The translations under genes were made by a program, and so were the position numbers. A stretch of 64,000 nucleotides of DNA, taken from contig JAJEGJ010000104.1 of the NCBI GenBank assembly GCA_022819905.1, forward strand, positions 124,001 through 188,000, read 5' to 3'. Source of the DNA: Alphaproteobacteria bacterium. Its GTDB lineage: Bacteria > Pseudomonadota > Alphaproteobacteria > TMED109. Of the stretch, positions 27,195 to 35,255 are shown one piece after another. The number at the start of each line of letters is the position of its first letter. Position 1 is the stretch's first letter. The notes beneath the pieces are model-generated. The model was not told the origin of the DNA, did not search any database, and saw nothing but the letters and a program-made list of their open reading frames with translations.

Positions 27195-28223
27195 ATGAAA
27201 AAAGACAACCCTGCTTCGCATTCCACCACGGAATGCCAAATAAACGAATACCTTCCGGCCTGTACGGACCGGCACTTCGACGACTTCGATGCTCAGTCAG
27301 AGCAGCTCACTGCGCATGATCAGGAGTATGTGCAGCTGTCGACCGGCGCATTCCATGGCCGTTTTGTGTCGGCGTTCCTCGGCGAGGGGGTCTCGCTCCA
27401 CCTGGAGACCGCGAACCAGGCCTTGGCGCAACGGGTCGGTTGTCCGGAGGGGTTGATCAGCCTCGGCCTCGTGGTCGGCAACGGGCCATCCTTCAAGGCC
27501 AACGGCGCTGAACTTTGCCCGGCCCGGCTGCTGGTGACCAAGCCCGGGCGCGAACTGGTTCTCAACAGCCCGCCGGGCGGTCAGATCCTCGCCATTTGTC
27601 TCGATCAATCGACGCTCTGCCAGACTGCGGCCGGTGACGAGCCCGTCTACCCGCTTGATCCGGCAGTCGGCGGAATCACGGTGATCCGGGCACCGGAACT
27701 GGCGGCGCGGATCCGGGCCGGCGCCATGTCCCTGCTGCGCGCAGTTCGAGAGCAAGGGAGCCAGCTTGCAGGACGGAATGTCGGCCGGTCGTTTGTCGGT
27801 GCGATCGGGGCTGAATTCGCTCTGCACCACGCAATCCATGACCTGCGGCCGAGTGGAAAAAGGCAGGGCGACTATCAGACGTTCGTGAAAGCCCGAAATG
27901 TCATGTCGACGAGCGTGATGCCGGAACTGGACTACACGCTCCTGTGCGAAGCCACTTCCCGCAGCGTCAGATCCATTCAGCTGGCGTTCGCCAGGCACGC
28001 TGGCACAACGCCACTTCGGTATTTCCGCGCCATCAGGCTGACCGACGCACGTCGGGCATTGCAGTCCCCGCGACGAGCACGGCAGACGATTGGCGACGTC
28101 GCGGCGGAGTACGGTTTCTGGAATCACAGTCGCTTCGCGCAGCTCTACAGGCTGCAGTTTGGCGAATCGCCGTCCAAGACGAGGGCACGAGGAATGTCCA
28201 GACACGTGTGGAGGGCGCGCTGA
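27195..28223 (+). CDS. AraC-family transcriptional regulator
   Basis: A 342-residue regulator. The C-terminal 100 residues form the double helix-turn-helix: SRSVRSIQLAFARHAGTTPL, RYFRAIRLTDARRALQSP, then IGDVAAEYGFWNHSRFAQLY and RLQFGESP. The N-terminal domain (about residues 1-220) resembles the AraC-binding-like domain of the FeaR/OruR type and would sense a small ligand. The ATG at 27195 is chosen as the first in-frame ATG after the divergent gene. Likely target: the Tat hydrolase opposite it. Confidence 0.88.
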   Translation: MKKDNPASHSTTECQINEYLPACTDRHFDDFDAQSEQLTAHDQEYVQLSTGAFHGRFVSAFLGEGVSLHLETANQALAQRVGCPEGLISLGLVVGNGPSFKANGAELCPARLLVTKPGRELVLNSPPGGQILAICLDQSTLCQTAAGDEPVYPLDPAVGGITVIRAPELAARIRAGAMSLLRAVREQGSQLAGRNVGRSFVGAIGAEFALHHAIHDLRPSGKRQGDYQTFVKARNVMSTSVMPELDYTLLCEATSRSVRSIQLAFARHAGTTPLRYFRAIRLTDARRALQSPRRARQTIGDVAAEYGFWNHSRFAQLYRLQFGESPSKTRARGMSRHVWRAR

Positions 28224-28502
28224 GCCCTGCACGCATGGCGTCTCCAATGCCGCTGGGCATGCACCGGCAGCGCCGGGTCCGAGGACCTGGCCGGGCCCAT
28301 TCACGGACTGATGTACGAGCACCGGGCCCCTTGTGTAAGGCGGTCATCTGAACATCGTTGGGACGGGCCGGCGCCGCGGTCGTAGGCACCGTCATCTGGG
28401 TCCCGTGCCGGATATGCTTCAGGTCCGTCTCTTTGAGCGCTGCCTCCGGGACCACTGGATCCAGGCGTTGCGGGAGGCTCGTGGCGTCGGAGGCGACATG
28501 CG

Positions 28503-29534
28503 GTGAGAAGAATGCGTGCAACAGGACTGGCGCTGCTGATAGCTCTGCTACTGCCAGTTGTCGGGCTTCGGGCGGCAGAGGTCGATGGGCCGAAGCTAAT
28601 CTGGGACGTTTCGCTCTGGGGCAAGGAACGGGCCTTCACCGCGGGTGTCGAGCGGCTCCGCGAGCTGGTCGCGGAAAAGACCGACGGGAACTGGAACATC
28701 GTGCTCCACTACGGTGAAGCCCTGTCGAAAGCGAGAGAGAATCTCGACGGCATTTCCATCGACGCGTTCCAGGCTGCGATGTTCTGCAACTTCTATCACC
28801 CGCGGAAGAACCCCGCGTTGATGGCGCTCACCATGCCGTTCCTGCCCCTGCGGACCTGGGAGGACAACCGAAACGCCCGTGCGGCGGTTTACGCGCATCC
28901 GGCGGTCAAGAAAGAGCTTGCCCGGTGGAATGCGATGACGTACGTCTCCTCCTACTTGCCGCAGTACGAATTCCTGGGCCGCGGCAAGCCGCCGCTGACG
29001 CTGGACGATTGGAAGGGACTCACCGTTCGAGCCGGTGGCGGGCTCGGCCGCGCGATGAAAGTACTGGGTTCCACGCCCACGAGTTCAACTGCCACAGAGG
29101 TCTACACCGGTGTTCAGCAGGGAACGATGGACGCGGTGTCATTTCCGTTCTCGTACGGCCACGTCGACTACAAGATCCACGAGGTCACGGAATGGTTCAC
29201 TTCCAACCTGACGCCCGGCACTTCCGATTGTCCCGTGGCGTTCTCGATCAACGCCTACGAGAGTCTGCCTCCGCAATACAAGGCCTTGCTTGATGATGTG
29301 AAGGAAGATGTCATCGAGACCCAGATCCAGGCCTATATCGCAATGGACGAGAAGAACCTGCCCATGCTCCGGCGAGAGCTGGTGGAGATCCGCTACTCGG
29401 AAGCCGACCTCGCGGAATTTCGCGCCGCTGCCGGCCGCCCCGTGATCGAGGCCTGGATCGAGGAAAACCAGGATCGATTCGATGCCCGCGGAATGATCGA
29501 AGCAATCTTTAGTGCCGTTGGACAGGCTTACTAG
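28503..29534 (+). CDS. TRAP transporter solute-binding protein (DctP family)
   Basis: A 343-residue binding protein with a signal peptide (ALLIALLLPVVGLRA|AE). Its core begins LIWDVSLWGKERAFTAGVER and includes LDDWKGLTVRAGGGLGRAMK and GVQQGTMDAVSFPFSYGHVD, typical of the DctP fold. The GTG at 28503 has GGAGG about 9 bases away; an ATG three codons later is possible. It heads a complete TRAP operon with dctQ and dctM downstream. The ligand is not predictable; sequence similarity to the DctP at 10.1 kb is low. Confidence 0.88.
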   Translation: MRRMRATGLALLIALLLPVVGLRAAEVDGPKLIWDVSLWGKERAFTAGVERLRELVAEKTDGNWNIVLHYGEALSKARENLDGISIDAFQAAMFCNFYHPRKNPALMALTMPFLPLRTWEDNRNARAAVYAHPAVKKELARWNAMTYVSSYLPQYEFLGRGKPPLTLDDWKGLTVRAGGGLGRAMKVLGSTPTSSTATEVYTGVQQGTMDAVSFPFSYGHVDYKIHEVTEWFTSNLTPGTSDCPVAFSINAYESLPPQYKALLDDVKEDVIETQIQAYIAMDEKNLPMLRRELVEIRYSEADLAEFRAAAGRPVIEAWIEENQDRFDARGMIEAIFSAVGQAY

Positions 29535-29606
29535 CGGCGTTCGCGTTGCTCGCTTCGTCACGCCTGCCCACGCACCCGTCCGTGTGATGTCCGACCGGGT
29601 CTTTCC

Positions 29607-30245
29607 GTGAGGGACAGCTTTGGCCGAGGTCTGGCGGCGGCCGACCAGTGGGTCGGCTGGCTCGAGAGCCGACTCAACCTGGTAGCCGGTCTGCTGATCT
29701 TCGCGTTGATGCTGTTGGGTGTCACCCAAATCGTACTGCGTACCGTCTTCCGGGCACCCATCTTCGGTTACATCGACATCGTCGAGGTTTCCATGGTGGG
29801 GTTCGCGGTACTGGCGATTTCCTTCGTACAGCGCCTGGGCGGCCATGTCCGGATGGAGCTCTTAATCGGCCGTCTGAAGGGTCGGATCCTATGGATCGCC
29901 GAGACCGTCGGGACGGCGCTCGCGATCTTCATCGTCGCGGTGCTGATTCCCTACTCATACCGCCATTTCGAGCGCGCCCTCAATTTCGGTGACTCGACGA
30001 TCGACATCGAGATCGTGACCTGGCCCGCCAAACTGGTCGTTCCGGTTGCACTCACCATATTGGTCGGGCGCTTGCTGCTGCAGCTCTTGGGCTACGTTCG
30101 CCTGGTCGTCCATCCCGACCGGGAGCCGGTTGCCGTGCCGCTCCTGAAGGAGGTGGAGGAGACGGCAGCCGAGAACATCAGCCAGACGCGGGATGCGGTG
30201 CCGGGCGACTCCAGCGGTGCCGGCCACGGCAGGAATCGACCCTGA
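29607..30245 (+). CDS. TRAP transporter small permease (DctQ family)
   Basis: A 212-residue protein with four helices, beginning with LNLVAGLLIFALMLLGVTQI and the typical following loop VLRTVFRAPIFGYIDIVEVS. It starts at a GTG. Its TGA overlaps the dctM ATG by one base (TGATG), giving tight coupling. The last 45 residues form a charged tail. Confidence 0.88.
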   Translation: MRDSFGRGLAAADQWVGWLESRLNLVAGLLIFALMLLGVTQIVLRTVFRAPIFGYIDIVEVSMVGFAVLAISFVQRLGGHVRMELLIGRLKGRILWIAETVGTALAIFIVAVLIPYSYRHFERALNFGDSTIDIEIVTWPAKLVVPVALTILVGRLLLQLLGYVRLVVHPDREPVAVPLLKEVEETAAENISQTRDAVPGDSSGAGHGRNRP

Positions 30246-31603
30246 TGCTCGGCTTGGACAACGCCACGATCGGCATTGTCGGGGTTTGCCTGCTTATCGT
30301 CTTCGTGGTCATTGGCGTGCGCGTGTTCGTGGCGGCGGCGCTGACCGGCTTCCTCGGCTTGCTCGCGCTCAGGAACTGGGATGTGGCCGGGGCCATCGCT
30401 GGCACGATCCCGCATTCGAAGGCTGTCACCTATCCACTGTCGGTGTTGCCGCTCTTCATCCTGATCGGATTTCTCGCATTTCATGCGGGACTCACGTCAC
30501 GGCTATTCGAAGCGGCGCGCCGCTGGTTCGGCTGGGTTCCGGGCGGGCTGGCCGTGGCCACAGTGTTCGCGGCCGCAGGCTTTGCGGCGGTGTCTGGCGC
30601 ATCGACCGCGACGGCGGCGGTGTTCTCCAGGGTCGCCATCCCCGACATGATGCGTAACGCATACGATCGGCGGCTGACGGCAGGGGTGATTGCGGCGGGT
30701 GGAACGCTCGCATCACTGATTCCGCCATCGGCAATTCTCGTCGTGTACGCCATCATCGTCGAGGAGTCGGTCGGTCGCCTGCTGCTGGCTGGGTTCCTGC
30801 CGGGGATCGTGTCGGCCCTGATCTACGCCGGGCTGATCATCGGAATGTGCAGGATCCGACCCGGACTGGGCCGGCCGATCACCGGCTTCACATGGCGCCA
30901 GCGCTTTCAGAGCTTGCCGGGCACGCTGCCCATTTTCCTTGTCATTGGGGTGATCTTCGGCGCGCTGTACACCGGGGCCGCGACGCCCACGGAAGCGGGT
31001 GCGCTCGGCGCGATGGTGGTGTTCTGCTTCTACGTGATCAGGGCCTACCGGGAACGTGCGCTTCGCGAGATGGGCGGAAGACTCCGCATGGCGCTGATGG
31101 AGACCGCGAAGCTCACCGTCATGATCTTCACGCTGATCTGGGGCGTGTTCCTGTTTGTACGGTTCCTCGGCTTCGCCGGTCTGCCGAGCGTGTTTGCGGA
31201 CTGGGTCGTCACGCTCGACATGCCCCCGATCGTCATCATGATCTGCATTCTGCTCGCGTATGCCGTGCTCGGCATGTTCATGGACGCGATCGGGATGCTG
31301 GTGCTGACTCTCCCGGTCGTCTTCCCAGCGGTCGTCGCCCTGGGCTATGACCCGATCTGGTTCGGCATCATCGTCGTCAAGATGGCGGAGATCTGCCTGA
31401 TCACGCCGCCGATCGGTCTCAATTGCTTCGTCGTCGCAGGGGTTTCGCGCGAGCTTCGCGATTCAGAGGGACGTTCGCTCGCCATTCCGCTTCAGGACGT
31501 CTTCCGCGGTATCGGGCCGTTCTTCGTCGCCGACCTGCTCACGGTTGCGGTCTTGCTGGCGTTCCCCGGGATCGTGTTGTGGTTGCCAAGGACCATGGGG
31601 TAG
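30245..31603 (+). CDS. TRAP transporter large permease (DctM family)
   Basis: A 452-residue permease with family motifs LPLFILIGFLAFHAGLTSRL, SGASTATAAVFSRVAIPDM, AAGGTLASLIPPSAILVVYA, YTGAATPTEAGALGAMVVF and EICLITPPIGLNCFVVAGVS. It completes the third TRAP locus of the window, and the second complete one. After its stop there are 236 bases without a recognisable gene or terminator. Confidence 0.92.
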   Translation: MLGLDNATIGIVGVCLLIVFVVIGVRVFVAAALTGFLGLLALRNWDVAGAIAGTIPHSKAVTYPLSVLPLFILIGFLAFHAGLTSRLFEAARRWFGWVPGGLAVATVFAAAGFAAVSGASTATAAVFSRVAIPDMMRNAYDRRLTAGVIAAGGTLASLIPPSAILVVYAIIVEESVGRLLLAGFLPGIVSALIYAGLIIGMCRIRPGLGRPITGFTWRQRFQSLPGTLPIFLVIGVIFGALYTGAATPTEAGALGAMVVFCFYVIRAYRERALREMGGRLRMALMETAKLTVMIFTLIWGVFLFVRFLGFAGLPSVFADWVVTLDMPPIVIMICILLAYAVLGMFMDAIGMLVLTLPVVFPAVVALGYDPIWFGIIVVKMAEICLITPPIGLNCFVVAGVSRELRDSEGRSLAIPLQDVFRGIGPFFVADLLTVAVLLAFPGIVLWLPRTMG

Positions 31604-31839
31604 GCCGGACGCGTCAAGGCCGCAGCGGCGACGGGCCGGCCACGACCGAACAACCGGGCCCCGAGTCAGTCGGTCAACGAGTGCACGGTGGAGAGGGCTC
31701 GGACGACAGGGCGTACCCGCGGACGGACGGAAATCTAGGCCCCTCGCTGGCGCCGGCCTCCGGGGGGTCCATCATCGGGCGTGGGCCGCGCGCAGCGCTT
31801 GCGCGCGGGCCGGACAGCGGGCTTCGGTGCCGGGCAGGG

Positions 31840-32352
31840 CTAGCGCTGGTTGCACGCCGATTCGTTGACGCGCTGAAATTCGCCGAGAAACTTATCCATC
31901 AGGCCGTCGATCGCGGCCAGGATCGCATCCGGACTGCCTTCGTGGGTGCCGACGGCACCGGTTGGCCACGTGGTGGCCGGCCGGCTTTCGCCGGAGTAAC
32001 GATCGTACAATTGCTTCTTCAACGCCAGGATGATGTCGAAGGCTTCAGTCGTGAGATTCACGTTGATAAACAGGTAGGTATCGGAATCCGGCCCGTACAT
32101 GCCCGCGCCATTGAGGCGGCCCTCGACGGTGGCGATGATCGCTTCCCGGGTGAGGTTGATGTCCTCAGCCACCGGGTGCAATCCCCCCACGCGGAAGTCA
32201 ATGGGTTCGCAATTCGTAAACAGCTTGAACGCCGCCAAGCGATCATCCATGTCATCGGCGCTGGCCGGGGCGGCAATCAGCAGCGACCCGACAAGCATGA
32301 TCAGGCCGAAGCGTGCGCTCAGACCTCCTCGTCCATCAAGAAGGGTTCCCAT
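31840..32352 (-). CDS. Secreted hypothetical protein
   Basis: A 170-residue protein with a signal peptide (FGLIMLVGSLLIAAPASA|DD). The mature part, DRLAAFKLFTNCEPIDFRVG then LTREAIIATVEGRLNGAGMY, looks like a small alpha/beta periplasmic domain with two cysteines that could form a disulfide. The start at 32352 has GGAG about nine bases upstream; a longer frame exists but gives no signal peptide. I do not recognise the family. It lies just downstream of the tRNA-Arg gene on the same strand. Confidence 0.65.
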   Translation of the reverse strand: MGTLLDGRGGLSARFGLIMLVGSLLIAAPASADDMDDRLAAFKLFTNCEPIDFRVGGLHPVAEDINLTREAIIATVEGRLNGAGMYGPDSDTYLFINVNLTTEAFDIILALKKQLYDRYSGESRPATTWPTGAVGTHEGSPDAILAAIDGLMDKFLGEFQRVNESACNQR

Positions 32353-32449
32353 TCGATCAACTCCGATGCTGTGTTCCGGTGGATCCGGTGACACTGTGCT
32401 GAGAGACGGGTCCACCGGATTCAGCGGCAGCGCCATGCGACGTTGCTGT

Positions 32450-32526
32450 TGGCGCGCCCGGAAGGATTCGAACCCTCAGCCTCCTGATCCGTAGTCAGGT
32501 GCTCTATCCAGTTGAGCTACGGGCGC
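32450..32526 (-). tRNA. tRNA-Arg (anticodon ACG)
   Basis: The minus strand begins GCGCCCGTAGCTCAACTGGA and folds with acceptor GCGCCCG/CGGGCGC. The anticodon stem is CCTGA/TCAGG with loop CTACGGA, giving ACG, and the T arm contains GGTTCGAATCC. It ends in an encoded CCA. It reads CGU, and after adenosine deamination other CGN codons. Confidence 0.96.
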
Positions 32527-32578
32527 CGCAGGCTGCGGTAGGGTAGTCCGACGGGCAGCCATGGCAAGGGTTGCGCGG

Positions 32579-33424
32579 TCAGAACGTTAGCCCGACGTTG
32601 TCGATCAGGCGGGTGGTGCCCAACTGGGCGGCGGCCAGCAGCCGTGCGGGCGTTCCGTCGCGACCGGACGGATTATCCAGGGTATCGGCGCGGCGAAGCT
32701 CGATGTACTCGACCGCTTGGAAACCCCCATCGAGGATCGAAGCGCGCGCTTCGCTGACGGCAGGCAACACGTCGCTGCCATCGGAGATTTGCTGGGCGGC
32801 GCTCCGCAATGACTGGTAGAGCGCCGGCGCGGATGCCCGTTCGCTCGGGTTCAAGTAGCCGTTTCGTGAGGAGCATGCGAGGCCATCCGCTTCACGCACG
32901 GTCGGAACACCAGCAATTTGCACCGGTATATCAAGGTCTTGAGCCATCCTTCGGATCACCAGGAGTTGCTGGTAGTCCTTCTCACCGAACACGGCGACAT
33001 CCGGCAGGCACTGGAGGAGAAGCTTTGCAACCACCGTCGCGACCCCGTCAAAGTGCCCCGGTCGGGCCGCACCGCACAGGCCTTCCGCCGGACCGGTCAA
33101 GATCACCGAGGTGGCGAAGCGCTCCGGGTACATTTCGTCTACCGGTGGCGCGAAGACGAGGTCGACGCCACCTGCTCGGAGTTGCCGGAGATCGGCTTCC
33201 TCGGTTCTCGGGTACTCGGCGAGATCCTCGTCATCGCCGAACTGACGCGGGTTGACGAAGATCGTCGCGACGACGCGGTCAGCGCGGTTGCGGGCGTCGG
33301 TAACCAGAGCGGCGTGCGCGGCGTGCAGCGCTCCCATTGTCGGAACCAGCGCGACGTTGAGACTGGCCGCCCGCCATTGCTGGACGACGGACCTCAACTC
33401 CGAAACCTTGCGGACCACCTTCAT
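32579..33424 (-). CDS. panC: Pantothenate synthetase
   Basis: A 281-residue enzyme joining pantoate and beta-alanine with ATP for coenzyme A synthesis. It shows the nucleotidyltransferase HIGH-type motif PTMGALHAAHAALV and FVNPRQFGDDEDLAEYPRT. VFGEKDYQQLLVIRRMAQDL and ACSSRNGYLNPSERA (KMSKS-equivalent region) follow. The length is normal. No panB or panD is adjacent. It lies 48 bases after the decarboxylase beta-subunit gene on the same strand and could be its operon partner. Confidence 0.95.
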   Translation of the reverse strand: MKVVRKVSELRSVVQQWRAASLNVALVPTMGALHAAHAALVTDARNRADRVVATIFVNPRQFGDDEDLAEYPRTEEADLRQLRAGGVDLVFAPPVDEMYPERFATSVILTGPAEGLCGAARPGHFDGVATVVAKLLLQCLPDVAVFGEKDYQQLLVIRRMAQDLDIPVQIAGVPTVREADGLACSSRNGYLNPSERASAPALYQSLRSAAQQISDGSDVLPAVSEARASILDGGFQAVEYIELRRADTLDNPSGRDGTPARLLAAAQLGTTRLIDNVGLTF

Positions 33425-33472
33425 GCCATCTTGCCAGGTCTGAGCGGGTATGGAGAACTGGACCCGACGCTC

Positions 33473-34078
33473 TTAGCGGAGTACAGCCGGCCCCATCAAA
33501 GCTTCTCGAAAGCGGTGCTTCAAGTACGTGCCGTCGCGTGGCGGAAGCTCGGCGGGCGGACCGGACAGCTGACCGGGTACCCGAACTACCGCGAATACAG
33601 GGCCTTGTCGTTCAGTTCCCAAGGTCCTGAGGGCCCCGGCAACGTCCTCCAGTCCGGCCGCATCGGAAACGAGACGGGAATCTGCGATGCCCGTGGCCCG
33701 CGCAACGGCGGCTAGGTCGCAGGCGCCGGCGGTGTGTGACATCTGGCCGCCCGTTTCACCGTATAGCTCGTTGTCGACCACGACGATCGCCAGGTTCGTT
33801 GGTGCTGCGCGGGCGACCGTGGCCAGACTTCCGAGGCCCATCAGCATCTCGCCGTCACCGGTCAGCACCAGGACCCGGCGATCCGGGCGGCTCAACGCAA
33901 GGCCCAGCCCCATGCTGGCAGCCAGGCCCATGCCGCCCCAGAGGTAGTAGGTGAGCTCGCGGTCTCCCGCGCGGCTGGCGTCCCACGCTGTGCCGCCCAG
34001 GCCGGTCACGACCAGCAGGTCGGCATCGTTGCCAACCAGCCGATCGGCAATCATCTGGCGGGTCAAGGCACCGGTCAT
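33473..34078 (-). CDS. comE: Thiamine-diphosphate decarboxylase beta subunit (sulfopyruvate/phosphonopyruvate type)
   Basis: A 201-residue protein equal to the TPP-pyrophosphate-binding half of a 2-oxoacid decarboxylase. The TPP motif runs from LTGDGEMLMGLGSLATVA to VVVDNELYGETGGQMSH. Two-subunit enzymes of this size are sulfopyruvate decarboxylases (ComDE) or related phosphonopyruvate decarboxylases. Its ATG shares a base with the alpha-subunit TAA (TAATG). In marine bacteria ComDE makes sulfoacetaldehyde from sulfopyruvate during sulfolactate use; no xsc or transporter lies here, so the substrate remains open. Confidence 0.82.
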   Translation of the reverse strand: MTGALTRQMIADRLVGNDADLLVVTGLGGTAWDASRAGDRELTYYLWGGMGLAASMGLGLALSRPDRRVLVLTGDGEMLMGLGSLATVARAAPTNLAIVVVDNELYGETGGQMSHTAGACDLAAVARATGIADSRLVSDAAGLEDVAGALRTLGTERQGPVFAVVRVPGQLSGPPAELPPRDGTYLKHRFREALMGPAVLR

Positions 34079-34623
34079 TATCGAAATGCCTTGGTACCGA
34101 TGAGACGTTGGGTCAGCAGCATTGCGACGCGTTGCGACGAGTCAAACGCGAGGCGCGCAGCGGCCAGCGCCGTATCGCCGACCTCGTCCGGTCGATGCAC
34201 GTTTAGAACACGACAGTCGATGGCCAGCAGCACATCGCGGGTCGCCCGGCCCAGCGGCACCTGCCACGGATTGAACTCGCCCCATTCGCCTCGCATCGTG
34301 ATAATCATCAGCAACGGGAACTGCCCTGCTTCGGCGAGCGACGCAATCGCATTGATGCAATTGCCGAGCCCGCTTGACTGCATCAGAAGGGCCGCGCGTT
34401 GGCCGCCAAGCCAAGCCCCTGCCGCCAGGCCCACGCCTTCTTCCTCGCTCGTGAGGCCTGTCACGGCGATCCCCGGATCATGCTCGCAACGGTCAATGAG
34501 GCGGGCGTGGCCGGCGTCGGGGACGTGGCCGATCTGATCGATTCCGACTTCTTTCAACGTGTCGTACAGTGCATCGGGCCACGTCACTGGCGTGGAAACA
34601 GGCAACGGTACCGGGGCCGTCAT
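34078..34623 (-). CDS. comD: Thiamine-diphosphate decarboxylase alpha subunit (sulfopyruvate/phosphonopyruvate type)
   Basis: A 181-residue protein corresponding to the PYR domain of a TPP decarboxylase. The activating glutamate is in LTSEEEGVGLAAGAWLGG, followed by LLMQSSGLGNCINAIASLAE and MRGEWGEFNPWQVPLG, family features of ComD-like proteins. Start at 34623: the ATG overlaps the stop of the SH3-like gene by one base, and its stop overlaps the beta-subunit start by one. The two subunits together form the active site. Confidence 0.82.
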   Translation of the reverse strand: MTAPVPLPVSTPVTWPDALYDTLKEVGIDQIGHVPDAGHARLIDRCEHDPGIAVTGLTSEEEGVGLAAGAWLGGQRAALLMQSSGLGNCINAIASLAEAGQFPLLMIITMRGEWGEFNPWQVPLGRATRDVLLAIDCRVLNVHRPDEVGDTALAAARLAFDSSQRVAMLLTQRLIGTKAFR

Positions 34624-35063
34624 CAGAGTTCCCGTCTGACGCTTTCGGCCGGGACCCAACCGTCGACATCCCCAAGCTTGATGCGGAACCACCCAGTCGT
34701 CTCCCCCACGACCTGGAGTCGCAGGTCGCGTCCGACCACGAAGCCGGAGACACAGAAGTGCTTGCCAGGACCCATGTGCACAGTCGCGTGGGGACGGGCA
34801 GTCAGCAGGCGGGAATTTATGAACCGTTTCGCGTCGCCGCTGTCAGAGTTGAACGAGCGACACCCCGGGGTTCGTTTCTTGGCTGGGACGAAATCCGCTT
34901 CCATCGCGTCCCGGATGTCGCCTTCGGAACCGGTCATCAGTGTGGCCAGCTGAAATGCCTTGTCCGCGCTGTGAGCGGGCAGTGGCACTAAACCGGCGAG
35001 GAACACTGCCCCGAATGCCAGAACCAAGGCGGTACAGCCACTAATCGGACGGGTTGTGATCAT
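34623..35063 (-). CDS. Secreted SH3-like domain protein
   Basis: A 146-residue exported protein with a signal peptide (CTALVLAFGAVFLAGLVPLP, cleavage near AHS|AD). A bacterial SH3-like domain lies in the C-terminal half: FCVSGFVVGRDLRLQVVGET then TGWFRIKLGDVDGWVPAESV. The ATG at 35063 has GGAG six bases away. Its stop overlaps the start of the decarboxylase alpha-subunit gene. An exported SH3 protein has no obvious link to a cytosolic decarboxylase, so this coupling is curious. SH3-like domains often bind peptidoglycan. Confidence 0.75.
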   Translation of the reverse strand: MITTRPISGCTALVLAFGAVFLAGLVPLPAHSADKAFQLATLMTGSEGDIRDAMEADFVPAKKRTPGCRSFNSDSGDAKRFINSRLLTARPHATVHMGPGKHFCVSGFVVGRDLRLQVVGETTGWFRIKLGDVDGWVPAESVRREL

Positions 35064-35255
35064 GGATGTCTCCATTGCCCGAGGAACTGCCGGCAATCTA
35101 TCGCGTACGCCGGCCGATGCACGTCAATTCTCCACAAGATTCCCTGCTTCGCAGCCGCGTCAAACTTGCTTTGTCAGGACATCGGTATATGGTTGGTGAT
35201 GTGCAATAGAGGTTCTCACCTCGCATCTGCGCTGTGGGAACGGAGGAGGAAACCT

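Noticed and set aside
35166-35191. TTGCTT and TATATG upstream of the amidohydrolase as a promoter
   Set aside because: The spacer is only 14 bases, too short for sigma70.
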